Origin: Collinsella sp. AF25-2LB
GTDB taxonomy: Bacteria; Actinomycetota; Coriobacteriia; Coriobacteriales; Coriobacteriaceae
NCBI RefSeq assembly: GCF_003458415.1
Contig: NZ_QRUF01000004.1
Location: 64,055-128,054, forward strand
DNA: 64,000 nt
Direction: 5' to 3'
Of the stretch, positions 7,247 to 15,457 are shown one piece after another. Made by a program: the position numbers and the translations under genes. Position 1 is the stretch's first letter. Each line of letters opens with the position of its first letter. The notes under the pieces were generated by a model. That model saw only the letters and a list, made by a program, of their open reading frames with translations, ran no database searches and was not told where the DNA came from.

Positions 7247-8680
7247 ATTGCAGAGCTCCCCCATTAGCTGCAATTCCAAGGTATTAAGCACTTTCGGACT
7301 CAGGTCGTCATACTGGACAAGAATTTGAGTTGAGTTTTCAGGAACAAATGCGCCATCGGCGCACCAATAACAGTCACTGATATCGATGAACGGAATGCCC
7401 GAGCGCGTGAGAGCCCGCGCAAAAGAGCTTCCGCCCGTTCCGCGCTCCGCAAATACAGTGCAGTAAAGACCCGCGTCTGCATGCTCAATCGAGACCTCCC
7501 CTGCCGGAAACGCTTTCCGCACAAGCGACGCCAGGCCATCACGCGCCTCGCGAGCACGAACGCGTACGCGGTTCGCATGTCGCTCGTAATCACCCGATTC
7601 CAGCAAACGAGCCAAAGCGACCTGGTCAACAGAACTCACCGACGAGGCGTAAAAACCAAGGTTGCGCCTAAACCGCTCAATTAGCTCATCAGGCAACACC
7701 ATGTACGCTAGACGCAACGCCGATGAAAGGCTCTTCGAAAACGTGTTGGTGTAGATGACCGATTGAGCGGCATCGATCGACGCGAGCGCGGGAATCGGCT
7801 TGCCGGCTAGACGAAACTCGCAATCAAAGTCATCCTCAATGAGATACCGACCTGGTCGCTCGGCGGCCCAGCTCAGCAGCGCATATCGGCGCGCAATGCT
7901 CGTCACAAGGCCGGTCGGATACTGATGGGACGGCATCAGGTGAAGGACATCGGTCCCGCTTTTCTGCAGAGTGTTCAAGTCCACGCCCTCATCATCCAAC
8001 GGGATATGTCGAACTTTGCAGCCCATAGCCTGGTAGATGCGCGTCAGACGCAAATAGCCCGGGTCCTCAACGGCATACACCTTGTCAGCGCCAAGCAACT
8101 GAACCAACATGGTATCGAGCAGCTGGGCGCCCGCGCCGATAACAATGTTATTAGGATCGATATTCATGCCCCTTGTCCCGCGCAGATGGTGAGCAATTGC
8201 GCGTCGTAGCCGAGCGGTGCCCTGTGCCGGTGCGGGCGAAAAGATCTCGCGTTCGTCTTCGGATGCCAGCGTCGCCCGTAGCGCGCTTTGCCAAAGTCGC
8301 GCCGCCTCCAAAGCGGAAGGAGAAAGTGCGTCGAATCGCTCGACCTGTCTGTTGACATCATGCGCGCTGGGGCCCACAGAGACGGCATCTCGGTCGATAC
8401 TCCCCGTAGCCAAAGGCAAAACTGGTGCATCCGGAAGCTCGCAAGCGTAGTAGCCACGACGCGGCATTGAGCAAATATAGCCCTCGGCAAGTAGCTGGCT
8501 ATATGCATTCTCGATGGTAATGACACTGATTCCCAGATGGCTGGCAAAGGCGCGCTTAGACGGAAGATGCTCCCCCGCCGCAATGCGCCCAGCAACAATA
8601 TCGTCTCGAATTTGCTGGTAAACATATTCATAGAGCGATGCTTCGCCGCGTTTTTCCAAATTGTAGTCAAGCATGAGCAT
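7235..8680 (-). CDS. pdxR: PdxR-type MocR regulator (GntR DNA-binding + aminotransferase-like domain)
   Basis: A 481-residue MocR-family regulator. Residues about 15-75 form a GntR winged helix (YQQIRDDIVAGRIAAGEHLPSKRAFASHLGISVITIENAYSQL); the rest is a fold-type I aminotransferase-like domain that binds PLP, with HQYPTG, DDFDCEF and the Schiff-base Lys in TNTFSKSLS. Such proteins sense PLP and control vitamin B6 synthesis. Divergent pdxS-pdxT next door make a PdxR assignment likely. The start ATG 8678-8680 (MLMLDYN) follows AGGTGAT; an earlier in-frame ATG at 8707 would place the operator repeats inside the gene. Its last four residues (NLSE) and stop come from the 121-bp repeat. It would act as activator and/or repressor at 8686-8731. 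Confidence 0.85.
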   Translation of the reverse strand: MLMLDYNLEKRGEASLYEYVYQQIRDDIVAGRIAAGEHLPSKRAFASHLGISVITIENAYSQLLAEGYICSMPRRGYYACELPDAPVLPLATGSIDRDAVSVGPSAHDVNRQVERFDALSPSALEAARLWQSALRATLASEDEREIFSPAPAQGTARLRRAIAHHLRGTRGMNIDPNNIVIGAGAQLLDTMLVQLLGADKVYAVEDPGYLRLTRIYQAMGCKVRHIPLDDEGVDLNTLQKSGTDVLHLMPSHQYPTGLVTSIARRYALLSWAAERPGRYLIEDDFDCEFRLAGKPIPALASIDAAQSVIYTNTFSKSLSSALRLAYMVLPDELIERFRRNLGFYASSVSSVDQVALARLLESGDYERHANRVRVRAREARDGLASLVRKAFPAGEVSIEHADAGLYCTVFAERGTGGSSFARALTRSGIPFIDISDCYWCADGAFVPENSTQILVQYDDLSPKVLNTLELQLMGELCNLSE

Positions 8681-8685
8681 ATCAC

Positions 8686-8731
8686 CTGACCTTATTAAGC
8701 CATTCAATCTGGTATTAGTCTGACCTTGTTA
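8686..8731. promoter_or_regulatory. Direct-repeat operator between pdxR and pdxST
   Basis: CTGACCTTATTA (8686-8697) and CTGACCTTGTTA (8720-8731) are direct repeats with one difference and a 34-bp period, about three helical turns, in the divergent intergenic space. MocR regulators are known to bind direct repeats, so these are the probable PdxR sites. Confidence 0.55.
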
Positions 8732-8819
8732 TTATCTCGAAAACTGAGTATTTCGCCATACCCAGCTCCCCGATAGGATGTTCCGTCAAGCAATGCACAT
8801 GCCAACCAAGGGAGCAACC

Positions 8820-9710
8820 ATGGCAGAACAGACCAGCAAGGCCGATCGCGTCAAACTCAATCGAGAGCTCGCGCAGATGCTCAAGGGCGGCGTCATCATG
8901 GACGTCACCACGCCCGAGCAGGCACGCATCGCCGAGGAGGCAGGCGCCTGCGCCGTCATGGCACTCGAGCGTATCCCGGCCGACATCCGTGCCGCAGGCG
9001 GCGTCTCGCGCATGAGCGACCCCAAGATGATCAAGGGCATCCAGGAGGCCGTCTCCATCCCCGTTATGGCCAAGTGCCGCATCGGCCACATTGTCGAGGC
9101 GCAGGTCCTTCAGGCCATCGAGATCGATTACATCGACGAGTCCGAGGTTCTCTCCCCTGCTGATGACGTCTATCACATCGACAAGACCCAGTTTGACGTG
9201 CCGTTTGTCTGCGGCGCCCGCAATCTGGGCGAGGCGCTACGCCGTGTTGCCGAGGGCGCCACGATGATTCGCACCAAGGGCGAGCCGGGCACGGGCGACG
9301 TCGTTCAGGCTGTGCGTCACATGCGCAAGATCCAAAAGCAGATCCGCGACGTTGTCGCTCTGCGCAATGATGAGCTCTTTGAGGCAGCCAAGCAACTGCA
9401 GGTTCCGGTCGAGCTGGTACGCGAGGTTCATGCCACGGGCAAGCTTCCCGTGGTGAACTTTGCCGCCGGCGGCGTAGCGACCCCCGCCGACGCCGCGCTG
9501 ATGATGCAGCTGGGCGCCGAGGGCGTCTTTGTCGGCTCGGGCATCTTTAAGAGCGGCGACCCTGCCAAGCGCGCCGCCGCCATCGTCAAGGCCGTGGCGA
9601 ACTTCACCGATGCCAAGCTCATCGCCGAGCTTTCGGAGGACCTGGGCGAGGCCATGGTGGGCATCAACGCCGACGAGATTGAAATCATCATGGAGGAGCG
9701 CGGGCGCTAG
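8820..9710 (+). CDS. pdxS: Pyridoxal 5'-phosphate synthase, synthase subunit PdxS
   Basis: A 296-residue PdxS, the (beta/alpha)8 subunit that joins ribose-5-phosphate, glyceraldehyde-3-phosphate and ammonia into PLP in a 12+12 complex with PdxT. The signature residues are present: Asp in [11 protein letters not shown], the first catalytic Lys in VMAKCRIGH, and the second in [13 protein letters not shown], plus the phosphate-binding [11 protein letters not shown] and GSGIF. The start ATG 8820-8822 follows AAGGGAG; upstream ATG codons in frame (8778, 8796) lack one. The length is normal. It is 20 bp upstream of pdxT in an obvious operon and divergent from the pdxR-like gene. Confidence 0.97.
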   Translation: MAEQTSKADRVKLNRELAQMLKGGVIMDVTTPEQARIAEEAGACAVMALERIPADIRAAGGVSRMSDPKMIKGIQEAVSIPVMAKCRIGHIVEAQVLQAIEIDYIDESEVLSPADDVYHIDKTQFDVPFVCGARNLGEALRRVAEGATMIRTKGEPGTGDVVQAVRHMRKIQKQIRDVVALRNDELFEAAKQLQVPVELVREVHATGKLPVVNFAAGGVATPADAALMMQLGAEGVFVGSGIFKSGDPAKRAAAIVKAVANFTDAKLIAELSEDLGEAMVGINADEIEIIMEERGR

Positions 9711-9730
9711 TCCAGCAGAAAGGATCGCAC

Positions 9731-10318
9731 ATGAGCGATTATGCAGACCAAACGGTCGCCGTGCTGGCGGTCCAAGGCGCTTTTGCCGAGCACGAGGCAA
9801 GACTATCCGAGCTGGGCGCACACTATATTGAGCTGAGGCAGGCGGCCGATTTGCGGCAGAACTTTGATCGCCTGGTCCTCCCTGGCGGCGAGTCCACCGT
9901 TCAGGGCAAGCTGCTTGACGAACTGGGGATGCTCGAGGAGCTTCGTGCCCGTATCGCTGAAGGCACGCCGGTCCTGGGCACCTGCGCCGGCCTGATTCTA
10001 CTGGCTCACGACCTTGCCGCCCACGATGACAAGGGAACACCGCGCCTGGCAACCATGGATGTGCTCGTTGAGCGTAATGCCTATGGCAGACAGCTCGGCA
10101 GCTTTCGCACCAAGGGGTGGGTAGGAGGTATCGAAGGTGAAGTGCCGTTAACGTTTATCCGTGCACCCCGCATCGTCAAGGTGCACGGCAATGCCAAGGC
10201 CTTGGCCGAAGTCGATGGCCGTATCGTCGCCGCCCGTCAAGACAAACAGCTCGGTGTCACCTTCCACCCCGAGCTCGACGACGACACGCGCCTCCACGAG
10301 TTCTTCCTCCAAATGTAG
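9731..10318 (+). CDS. pdxT: Pyridoxal 5'-phosphate synthase, glutaminase subunit PdxT
   Basis: A 195-residue class I glutamine amidotransferase that hands ammonia to PdxS. The family motifs are VLAVQGAFAEHE, LPGGEST, the nucleophile Cys in GTCAGLILLA and the His/Glu pair in FHPELDDD. An internal PdxT loop residue set (GSFRTKG, FIRAPRI) is also normal. The start ATG follows AAAGGAT and is 20 bp after the pdxS stop codon. Transcription ends at the large nested hairpin 10460-10559. Length and motifs are typical, so the synthase should be functional. Confidence 0.97.
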   Translation: MSDYADQTVAVLAVQGAFAEHEARLSELGAHYIELRQAADLRQNFDRLVLPGGESTVQGKLLDELGMLEELRARIAEGTPVLGTCAGLILLAHDLAAHDDKGTPRLATMDVLVERNAYGRQLGSFRTKGWVGGIEGEVPLTFIRAPRIVKVHGNAKALAEVDGRIVAARQDKQLGVTFHPELDDDTRLHEFFLQM

Positions 10319-10385
10319 GCAGAAAACAAACGAGCGTTGATTTTCGGACGCATAGCGATAGACGACCACATTTGCCCAGATAAAG

Positions 10386-10419
10386 CCGACCAAAATAAAC
10401 CTGTCCCTTTTTGGCAGGT
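10386..10419. repeat. GGGAC-core repeat, single copy (weak arms)
   Basis: Contains CCAAAATAAACCTGTCCCTT and a TTTGGCAGGTT right arm. The left arm (GCCGACC) pairs imperfectly with the right. The preceding bases (TTTGCCCAGATAAA) are shared with the copy at 48908, so the similarity extends outside the palindrome. Confidence 0.65.
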
Positions 10420-10459
10420 TTGGACTATGGGAACGCCGATGTTTTTGTACCGACAGCGA

Positions 10460-10559
10460 GCGCCGCCCAGGGCGAACAAGTTGGCATGAAAAAGGCGAGG
10501 CATAGACCTTCTGGTCATGCCTCGCCTTTTGAATGACAAATTGTCGCCCTGGGCGGCGC
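10460..10559. terminator. 100-bp nested cruciform, probable bidirectional terminator
   Basis: Outer arms are 16 bp and perfect (10460-10475 / 10544-10559; GCGCCGCCCAGGGCGA and its complement). Inside lies a second stem, AAAAGGCGAGGCAT...ATGCCTCGCCTTTT, with one bulged A, ending in TTTT on plus and opening with AAAAA that reads TTTTT on minus. It separates pdxT from the convergent RGG gene. Confidence 0.75.
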
Positions 10560-10570
10560 GCAGCGTCAAC

Positions 10571-10602
10571 TAGTTACGCGGTTTGGTAAAATCGCGTAAC
10601 TA
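10571..10602 (-). terminator. Hairpin directly after the RGG protein gene
   Basis: Perfect 10-bp arms TAGTTACGCG / CGCGTAACTA (10571-10580, 10593-10602) start one base after the stop codon at 10604. There is no T run, so it may protect the mRNA 3' end rather than terminate. Confidence 0.55.
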
Positions 10603-10603
10603 A

Positions 10604-11515
10604 TTAGAAACGGTTGCCGCGGAAGCCGCCGCCATTGCGGCCGCCACGATCGCCACCGCGACCGCCGCGGTCGTTACCACGGTTGCCGCTAAAGCCACCA
10701 CGGTTGCCGCCGCGGTCGCCATAGCCACCACGGTTGCCGCCAAAGCCGCCTCGACCGCCGCGGTCGCCGCCACGGTCACCAAAGCCGCCGCGGCCGCCGC
10801 GATCGCCACCGCGACCGCCACGGTCGCCGCCACGGCCACCGCGATCACCAAAGCCGCCGCGACCGCCGCGGTCGCCGCCACGGCCACCGCGATCGTCACG
10901 GCCGCCGCGAGGACCGCGGTCCTCGTCCAGGCCCATGGCGACGAGCGGAGCGATAACCTTATCGAGAGCGGCCATCAGCTCGGTGGCCTCCTCGTAAGAA
11001 AGCTCGGGCAGGAGCTTCTCCTTCTTGTTGGCAAGCTCGACCAGACCCTCAGCGGCATCCTCGGCAGCGAAGACGACGATCTTGCGCATATCGCCCTCGG
11101 CGTCGTCGATGCGGCCGACCAGATCGGCAGCCTCGGCCTCGGCCATCAGACCATCGAGCTCACGAAGGCGCATGCCCAGCAGGTCGGACATTTCCTTCTG
11201 CTCCATCTTGGGCTTGAGGTCAAGGAGCTTGATGGCGCGCTCGATGTTCGCCATGCGCTCGGCCTTGGCCTCCTCCTCCTTGGAAATAGCAAAGCGACGG
11301 CTACGCAGCAGGCGGGCGGCCTTCTGCATCTTGTCCATCAGCTCTTCGTCATCGTAATCAGCGGCGGCCTCGACAACCTCGGCCTCCTCCTCGGCGGAAA
11401 CCTCGTCAGCAGCCTCAACCTCGGCAGCTTCGGTCTCCACGGTCTCGACTGCCTCGACCTCGGCAGCCATGGTCTCGTTCTCGGTCTCGTTCATGATCTC
11501 TTCGTTCTCTGACAT
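10604..11515 (-). CDS. Acidic protein with MarR-like winged-helix core and long RGG tail
   Basis: A 303-residue protein in three parts. Residues 1-60 are very acidic (Glu/Ala-rich, low complexity). Residues about 60-190 hold a predicted helical domain whose centre, MEQKEMSDLLGMRLRELDGL then GLV-like ADLVGRIDDAEGDMRKIVVF, reads like a MarR/Lrp-type winged helix. Residues 200-303 are almost pure RGG/DRGG/FGDRGG repeats, a disordered RNA-binding type of tail that is rare in bacteria but seen in some RNA-binding proteins and DEAD-box helicases. ATG 11513-11515 follows AAGGAG. Codon use is of the highly expressed kind. It stands alone between terminators. I do not know a named family; RNA or nucleoid binding is an inference. 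Confidence 0.75.
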   Translation of the reverse strand: MSENEEIMNETENETMAAEVEAVETVETEAAEVEAADEVSAEEEAEVVEAAADYDDEELMDKMQKAARLLRSRRFAISKEEEAKAERMANIERAIKLLDLKPKMEQKEMSDLLGMRLRELDGLMAEAEAADLVGRIDDAEGDMRKIVVFAAEDAAEGLVELANKKEKLLPELSYEEATELMAALDKVIAPLVAMGLDEDRGPRGGRDDRGGRGGDRGGRGGFGDRGGRGGDRGGRGGDRGGRGGFGDRGGDRGGRGGFGGNRGGYGDRGGNRGGFSGNRGNDRGGRGGDRGGRNGGGFRGNRF

Positions 11516-11667
11516 GAGACTCCTTCTTGGCCCTCTCGGGCATCATCGCCCCATTCGCGGGGCCCGTCGCGCACTCTTTGCGCTTTAAACATTCATGCCT
11601 CTCGGCAAAACGTCCATTAGTTTATGGTGTCGCCATCCAATCTAGCTGCAGAATCTATGTGCACACA

Positions 11668-13083
11668 TTAATGCGACATGTGCGACTCGCGACGAGCGTA
11701 CACCAGCGACGTCACGAACCCGACCACGGCAATTACAGCCGCCACACGCACGGCAGCTGCAAATCCAATCGCCTGGTCAACGTCGATCGCAGCGCCAGCG
11801 ACGCTGGCAGCCGCCGCAGAACTCGAGAGCAGACCGATAAACAGCGACGGGCCAAACGATGCGGCAATCATGTTCCACGTGTTAAGCAATGCCGTTCCGT
11901 GAGGATGCTCAGCGGCAGGCAGCGTCTCCAAGCCGGCCGTTTGCGAGGGACTCAGCACCAAACCGACTCCGGCATACACCACAACGGTCAGCGCCACGAC
12001 GACGCCGATGTTCATGCTTGCCGCCGTCATCGAGATGGCAGTCTGTCCCACGGCAATCAGGGCAAAGCCGACCGGCAGCAGCGGCCATGCGCCACGGGCG
12101 TCCATCACGCGTCCGCCCACAATCGAGGTCACGGCGTTGCAGGCAATCGCCGGCAAAATGAGCAAGCCCGCAACAAGGGCGGTCATGCCGTATGCGCCCT
12201 CAAAATAGAGCGGCAACAAAACGCTCATCGAGAACGTCGTCATCATCGACACCACCACAAGCAGGCACGCAGGCCAAAAGCGAACGCTCGCCATGGGACG
12301 CACGTTAAGCACCGGATGTTCGAGCTTGAGCTGACGGGCCGCAAACAGGCCGAGCAGCACAATGGCGGCGAAAAGTGCCACGATACCGGCAATCAGATTG
12401 GTCGAGAACTCGCCTACGGAATACACAAATGCCGTAATGCCGGCCGCGAGCAAAACAACCGACAGAATATCAAGCGTGGTATTCGAGCGCTCTCCGACAT
12501 TCTGGACATGCTTTACGCCCGCCGCAGCGACCACAATGCCGCCCACCAGCGGCACTACGAACACCGCCCTCCAGCCAAACAACGTGCACATAAGACCACT
12601 GATCACGGGTCCAAACGCCGGCCCCAACGTAATGCAGGCACCGCCCAAGCTCAGATACAGGCCGAGCTTCTCGCGCGGAGCGCAAGACAGCACCACGTTC
12701 ATCATGAGCGGGAACAAGATGCCCGATCCCGCAGCCTGCAAAATACGACTTGACAGCAAAACGCCAAACGACGGAGCGACCAGGCACAGAACTTCGCCGG
12801 CGACCATGCATCCGCATGCGAAAAACAGCAGCTTGCGCGTCGAGAAACGGCCGGACAGGAAGGCCATGATGGCCGTAAAGATCGACGTCACGATCATGTA
12901 GCCCGAAACGAGCCACTGCGCCGTGGTGGCACTCACCGAAAAGGCCGCCATAATGTCGTGCAACGCCACGTTAATGATGTTCTCGTTAAACGCGGCAACA
13001 AAGGCTGCAATATACATTACGACGAGAATTGCCGCAGTGGCCGATGGCGGTGCTTGAACTTGTTGCTGAGATTTGCTCCCCAT
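11668..13083 (-). CDS. MFS transporter, DHA2 (EmrB/QacA) family
   Basis: A 471-residue inner-membrane drug:H+ antiporter-like protein with 14 predicted helices. Diagnostic are the N-terminal NENIINVALHDIMAAF (motif D1-like), WLVSGYMIVTSI in helix 2, the loop FLSGRFSTRKLLF (motif A variant) and the GPAFGPVISGLM motif C in helix 5. Substrate cannot be predicted. The start is ATG 13081-13083 (MGSKSQQQ) with AGGAAGG upstream; the frame is open for another 48 codons but that part is not hydrophobic and lacks a site. It is monocistronic, tail toward the RGG protein gene. Confidence 0.88.
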   Translation of the reverse strand: MGSKSQQQVQAPPSATAAILVVMYIAAFVAAFNENIINVALHDIMAAFSVSATTAQWLVSGYMIVTSIFTAIMAFLSGRFSTRKLLFFACGCMVAGEVLCLVAPSFGVLLSSRILQAAGSGILFPLMMNVVLSCAPREKLGLYLSLGGACITLGPAFGPVISGLMCTLFGWRAVFVVPLVGGIVVAAAGVKHVQNVGERSNTTLDILSVVLLAAGITAFVYSVGEFSTNLIAGIVALFAAIVLLGLFAARQLKLEHPVLNVRPMASVRFWPACLLVVVSMMTTFSMSVLLPLYFEGAYGMTALVAGLLILPAIACNAVTSIVGGRVMDARGAWPLLPVGFALIAVGQTAISMTAASMNIGVVVALTVVVYAGVGLVLSPSQTAGLETLPAAEHPHGTALLNTWNMIAASFGPSLFIGLLSSSAAAASVAGAAIDVDQAIGFAAAVRVAAVIAVVGFVTSLVYARRESHMSH

Positions 13084-13287
13084 GCATTTCCTTCCTCTTG
13101 GAACGACAGTCGCATCGCCCCAGAGGAACAGTCCAGGGCGAAAATGAGCCCTAGACTTACGCCAGACGCCGTACACGACGAGTCTGGCAACATGGTCCAA
13201 CATCGAAAGATTGTAACGCGGACGCACAGCTTTCCTTCCGCGCTATTATTAAAAGTCCACGAAAGCATGAGACATGAGGAGCCCGCC

Positions 13288-13698
13288 ATGATTAAGCCCA
13301 TCATGAAATCCGAGTTCTTTTTGCGCCTGTCTTCCGAAGACGCGGGACCCGACGATGCCGCGACCGGGCAGGACCTCCTGGATACGCTCCACGAACATGA
13401 GCATGAGTGCGTGGGGCTCGCCGCCAACATGATCGGCGTACGCAAACGCATCATCTGCGTAAAGGACGGCAATAGGGCGCTGCTGATGTACAACCCTCAA
13501 ATTCTTGAGCAGGTCAATGCCTATCAGACGAGCGAAGGATGCCTCTCGCTGATCGGCGAGCGTCCCTGCACCCGCTATCGCCGCATTAAGGTTGAGTATT
13601 TGGACGAGAACTTCGTCCACCGCATCAAAAACTTCTCGGGCTACACCGCCGAGATCATCCAGCACGAAATCGACCACTGCAACGGAATCGTTATTTAG
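13288..13698 (+). CDS. Peptide deformylase, short gut-anaerobe type
   Basis: A 136-residue Fe/Zn hydrolase expected to remove the N-formyl group from nascent proteins. The three deformylase motifs are at GLAANM (43-48), EGCLS (83-87, metal Cys) and HEIDH (126-130, two metal His and catalytic Glu). Motif 1 normally ends in Gln (G-x-G-L-A-A-x-Q); here the position is Met, which I recall as a shared feature of a short anaerobe subfamily. ATG 13288-13290 follows GAGGAG; an ATG 15 bp upstream is possible. The protein is 30-40 residues shorter than E. coli Def. A second, more divergent relative lies at 20910-21329. Confidence 0.85.
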   Translation: MIKPIMKSEFFLRLSSEDAGPDDAATGQDLLDTLHEHEHECVGLAANMIGVRKRIICVKDGNRALLMYNPQILEQVNAYQTSEGCLSLIGERPCTRYRRIKVEYLDENFVHRIKNFSGYTAEIIQHEIDHCNGIVI

Positions 13699-13713
13699 TT
13701 CCGCCGATTCAAG

Positions 13714-13750
13714 AAAGCCCCCCGCAGCCAAGCAACTGCAGGGAGCTTTT
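13714..13750. terminator. Bidirectional terminator between deformylase and aminotransferase
   Basis: AAAGCCCCCCGCAG ... CTGCAGGGAGCTTTT forms a GC-rich stem with T-runs on both strands, between two convergent genes. Confidence 0.85.
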
Positions 13751-13773
13751 CATAGTGCGGAGCTTCTATCCCA

Positions 13774-15294
13774 CTAGTTCTGACGGTAGTGATCGAAGAA
13801 GTCGGCGAGGTCTTCGAGGGACTCCTTGAGCACTTCCATGCGCGGCAGGTACACGATACGGAAGTGGTCGGGCTCAGCCCAGTTAAAGCCGCCGCCGCGC
13901 GTGATGAGAATCTTCTTCTCGTGCAGCAGGTCAAGGGCGAACTGCTCGTCATCGGTAATGTTGAACTTCTTCACATCCATCTTGGGGAAGATGTAGAACG
14001 CCGCACGCGGCTTAACCACCGAGATGCCGTCAATCTTGTTGAGCGCCTCATACACAAAGTTGCGCTGCTCGTAGACACGGCCGCCGGGGCGGATGTAGTC
14101 GTTGACGGACTGATGGCCACCGAGCGCCGTCTGAACGATCGACTGAGCCGGCACGTTGGAGCACAGGCGCATGTTGGAGAGCATGTTAATGCCCATGATG
14201 AAGTCGCTCATGCAGCGCTGGTTGCCCGAAAGCACCATCCAGCCAATACGATAGCCCGCGATCATGTGCGACTTGGAAAGGCCGCTAAAGGTGACGCAGG
14301 GCAGATCAGGAGCGAGCGAGGCAATCGAGACGTGCTCGTAGCCGTCCATGCACAGGCGGTCGTAGATCTCATCGGCAAAGATCATCAGCTGATGCCTGCG
14401 TGCAACCTCGACGATGCCCTCGAGCACCTCGCGCGGGTAGACCGAGCCCGTGGGGTTGTTGGGGTTGATGATAACGAGGGCTTTGGTCGCGCTCGTGATC
14501 TTGGACTCCATATCCTCCAGGTCGGGATACCAATCCGCCTGCTCATCGCACAGATAGTGCACAGGATGACCGCCGGCAAGGGTTGCGCACGCCGTCCAGA
14601 GCGGATAGTCGGGGCTGGGGATCAGAATCTCGTCGCCATTGTCGAGCAGCGCGTTCATCGAAAGCTGAATGAGCTCGGACACGCCGTTGCCCGTGTAGAT
14701 ATGCTCCATCTGAACGTTGGGCAGGCCCTTGATCTGCGAATACTGCATGATCGCCTTGCGCGCGGAGAACAGGCCACGCGAGTTGGAATAGCCTTCGCAG
14801 TCGGGCAGCTGCTGGCGCATGTCCTTGATGACCTCATCGGGCGTGCGGAAACCGAAGGGCGCCGGGTTGCCGATATTGAGCTTGAGGATGCGCTCGCCCT
14901 CGTCCTCCATACGGGCGGCCTCGTCGACGACGGGACCGCGCACGTCATACAGGACGTTATCGAGCTTGGTGGATTTAGAAAAAGTACGCATGGTGGTGCT
15001 CCTTGCAATTTGAGCTGAGGGATGGGGTTCGGGCTTGGAATCGTTGCGGGGTGATGATGCCTCGCCTTGATCGGCGTCGCCGGCAAGCAGCCAGGTAACA
15101 TCGACCTCCAAAATACGGGCGAGCAGCTCAGCCACATCGCGCCGCGGAATCGTCTTGCCGCTCACATATTGGCTCATCTGACTCTTGCCGAGTTTTTTGC
15201 CGAGCATCTCCGATGCGCGGATCACGTCCGACTGGCGAACGTCGCGATCGGACATAGCCTGTCGCAGACGATCGCTAAACGTCTCTTGGGCCAC
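13774..15294 (-). CDS. HTH-domain / alanine-type aminotransferase fusion
   Basis: A 506-residue fusion. Residues about 5-75 are a Cro/C1-type HTH (RLRQAMSDRDVRQSDVIRASE, KLGKSQMSQYVSGKTIPRRDVAELLARIL); after a Pro/Ser-rich linker, residues about 102-506 are an AlaA/YfbQ-like class I aminotransferase using PLP, with NIGNPAPF, INPNNPTG, DEIYDRL and Schiff-base Lys341 in SGLSKSHMIAG. Fusions of this kind are known in actinobacteria. GTG 15292-15294 is chosen because AAGGAGG lies 5 bp before it. A second site, AAGGAG with 7-bp spacing, precedes an in-frame ATG at 14989-14991 exactly where the enzyme domain begins, so a free aminotransferase may also be made. The HTH domain probably binds the GTTCAATT sites upstream. 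Confidence 0.9.
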   Translation of the reverse strand: MAQETFSDRLRQAMSDRDVRQSDVIRASEMLGKKLGKSQMSQYVSGKTIPRRDVAELLARILEVDVTWLLAGDADQGEASSPRNDSKPEPHPSAQIARSTTMRTFSKSTKLDNVLYDVRGPVVDEAARMEDEGERILKLNIGNPAPFGFRTPDEVIKDMRQQLPDCEGYSNSRGLFSARKAIMQYSQIKGLPNVQMEHIYTGNGVSELIQLSMNALLDNGDEILIPSPDYPLWTACATLAGGHPVHYLCDEQADWYPDLEDMESKITSATKALVIINPNNPTGSVYPREVLEGIVEVARRHQLMIFADEIYDRLCMDGYEHVSIASLAPDLPCVTFSGLSKSHMIAGYRIGWMVLSGNQRCMSDFIMGINMLSNMRLCSNVPAQSIVQTALGGHQSVNDYIRPGGRVYEQRNFVYEALNKIDGISVVKPRAAFYIFPKMDVKKFNITDDEQFALDLLHEKKILITRGGGFNWAEPDHFRIVYLPRMEVLKESLEDLADFFDHYRQN

Positions 15295-15315
15295 TAGAAC
15301 CTCCTTGCTGGCAAA

Positions 15316-15397
15316 GTTCAATTTATACAACACGAATTGAACCTGAGTTCAATTTAGGCAGCAGTATAGCGCCGTGCTATTTCGAAAAGTTCAATTT
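15316..15397 (-). promoter_or_regulatory. Operator array for the HTH-aminotransferase gene
   Basis: A perfect inverted repeat AATTGAAC-CTGA-GTTCAATT (15335-15354) is flanked by two further GTTCAATTT half-sites at 15316-15324 and 15389-15397. The array begins 22 bp upstream of the GTG start. Autoregulation by the HTH domain is the simplest explanation. Confidence 0.65.
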
Positions 15398-15457
15398 CAA
15401 AAATAAAATGAGCAAGACCTCGAGATTTATCCAAAGGCGATAACGACGTGCACGCAT

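Noticed and set aside
10604-10920. Short regularly repeated units resembling a CRISPR or minisatellite
   Set aside because: The repeats are in-frame RGG/DRGG codons of the minus-strand protein; no constant-length spacers exist. The proline/lysine-rich reading frames on the plus strand are shadows.
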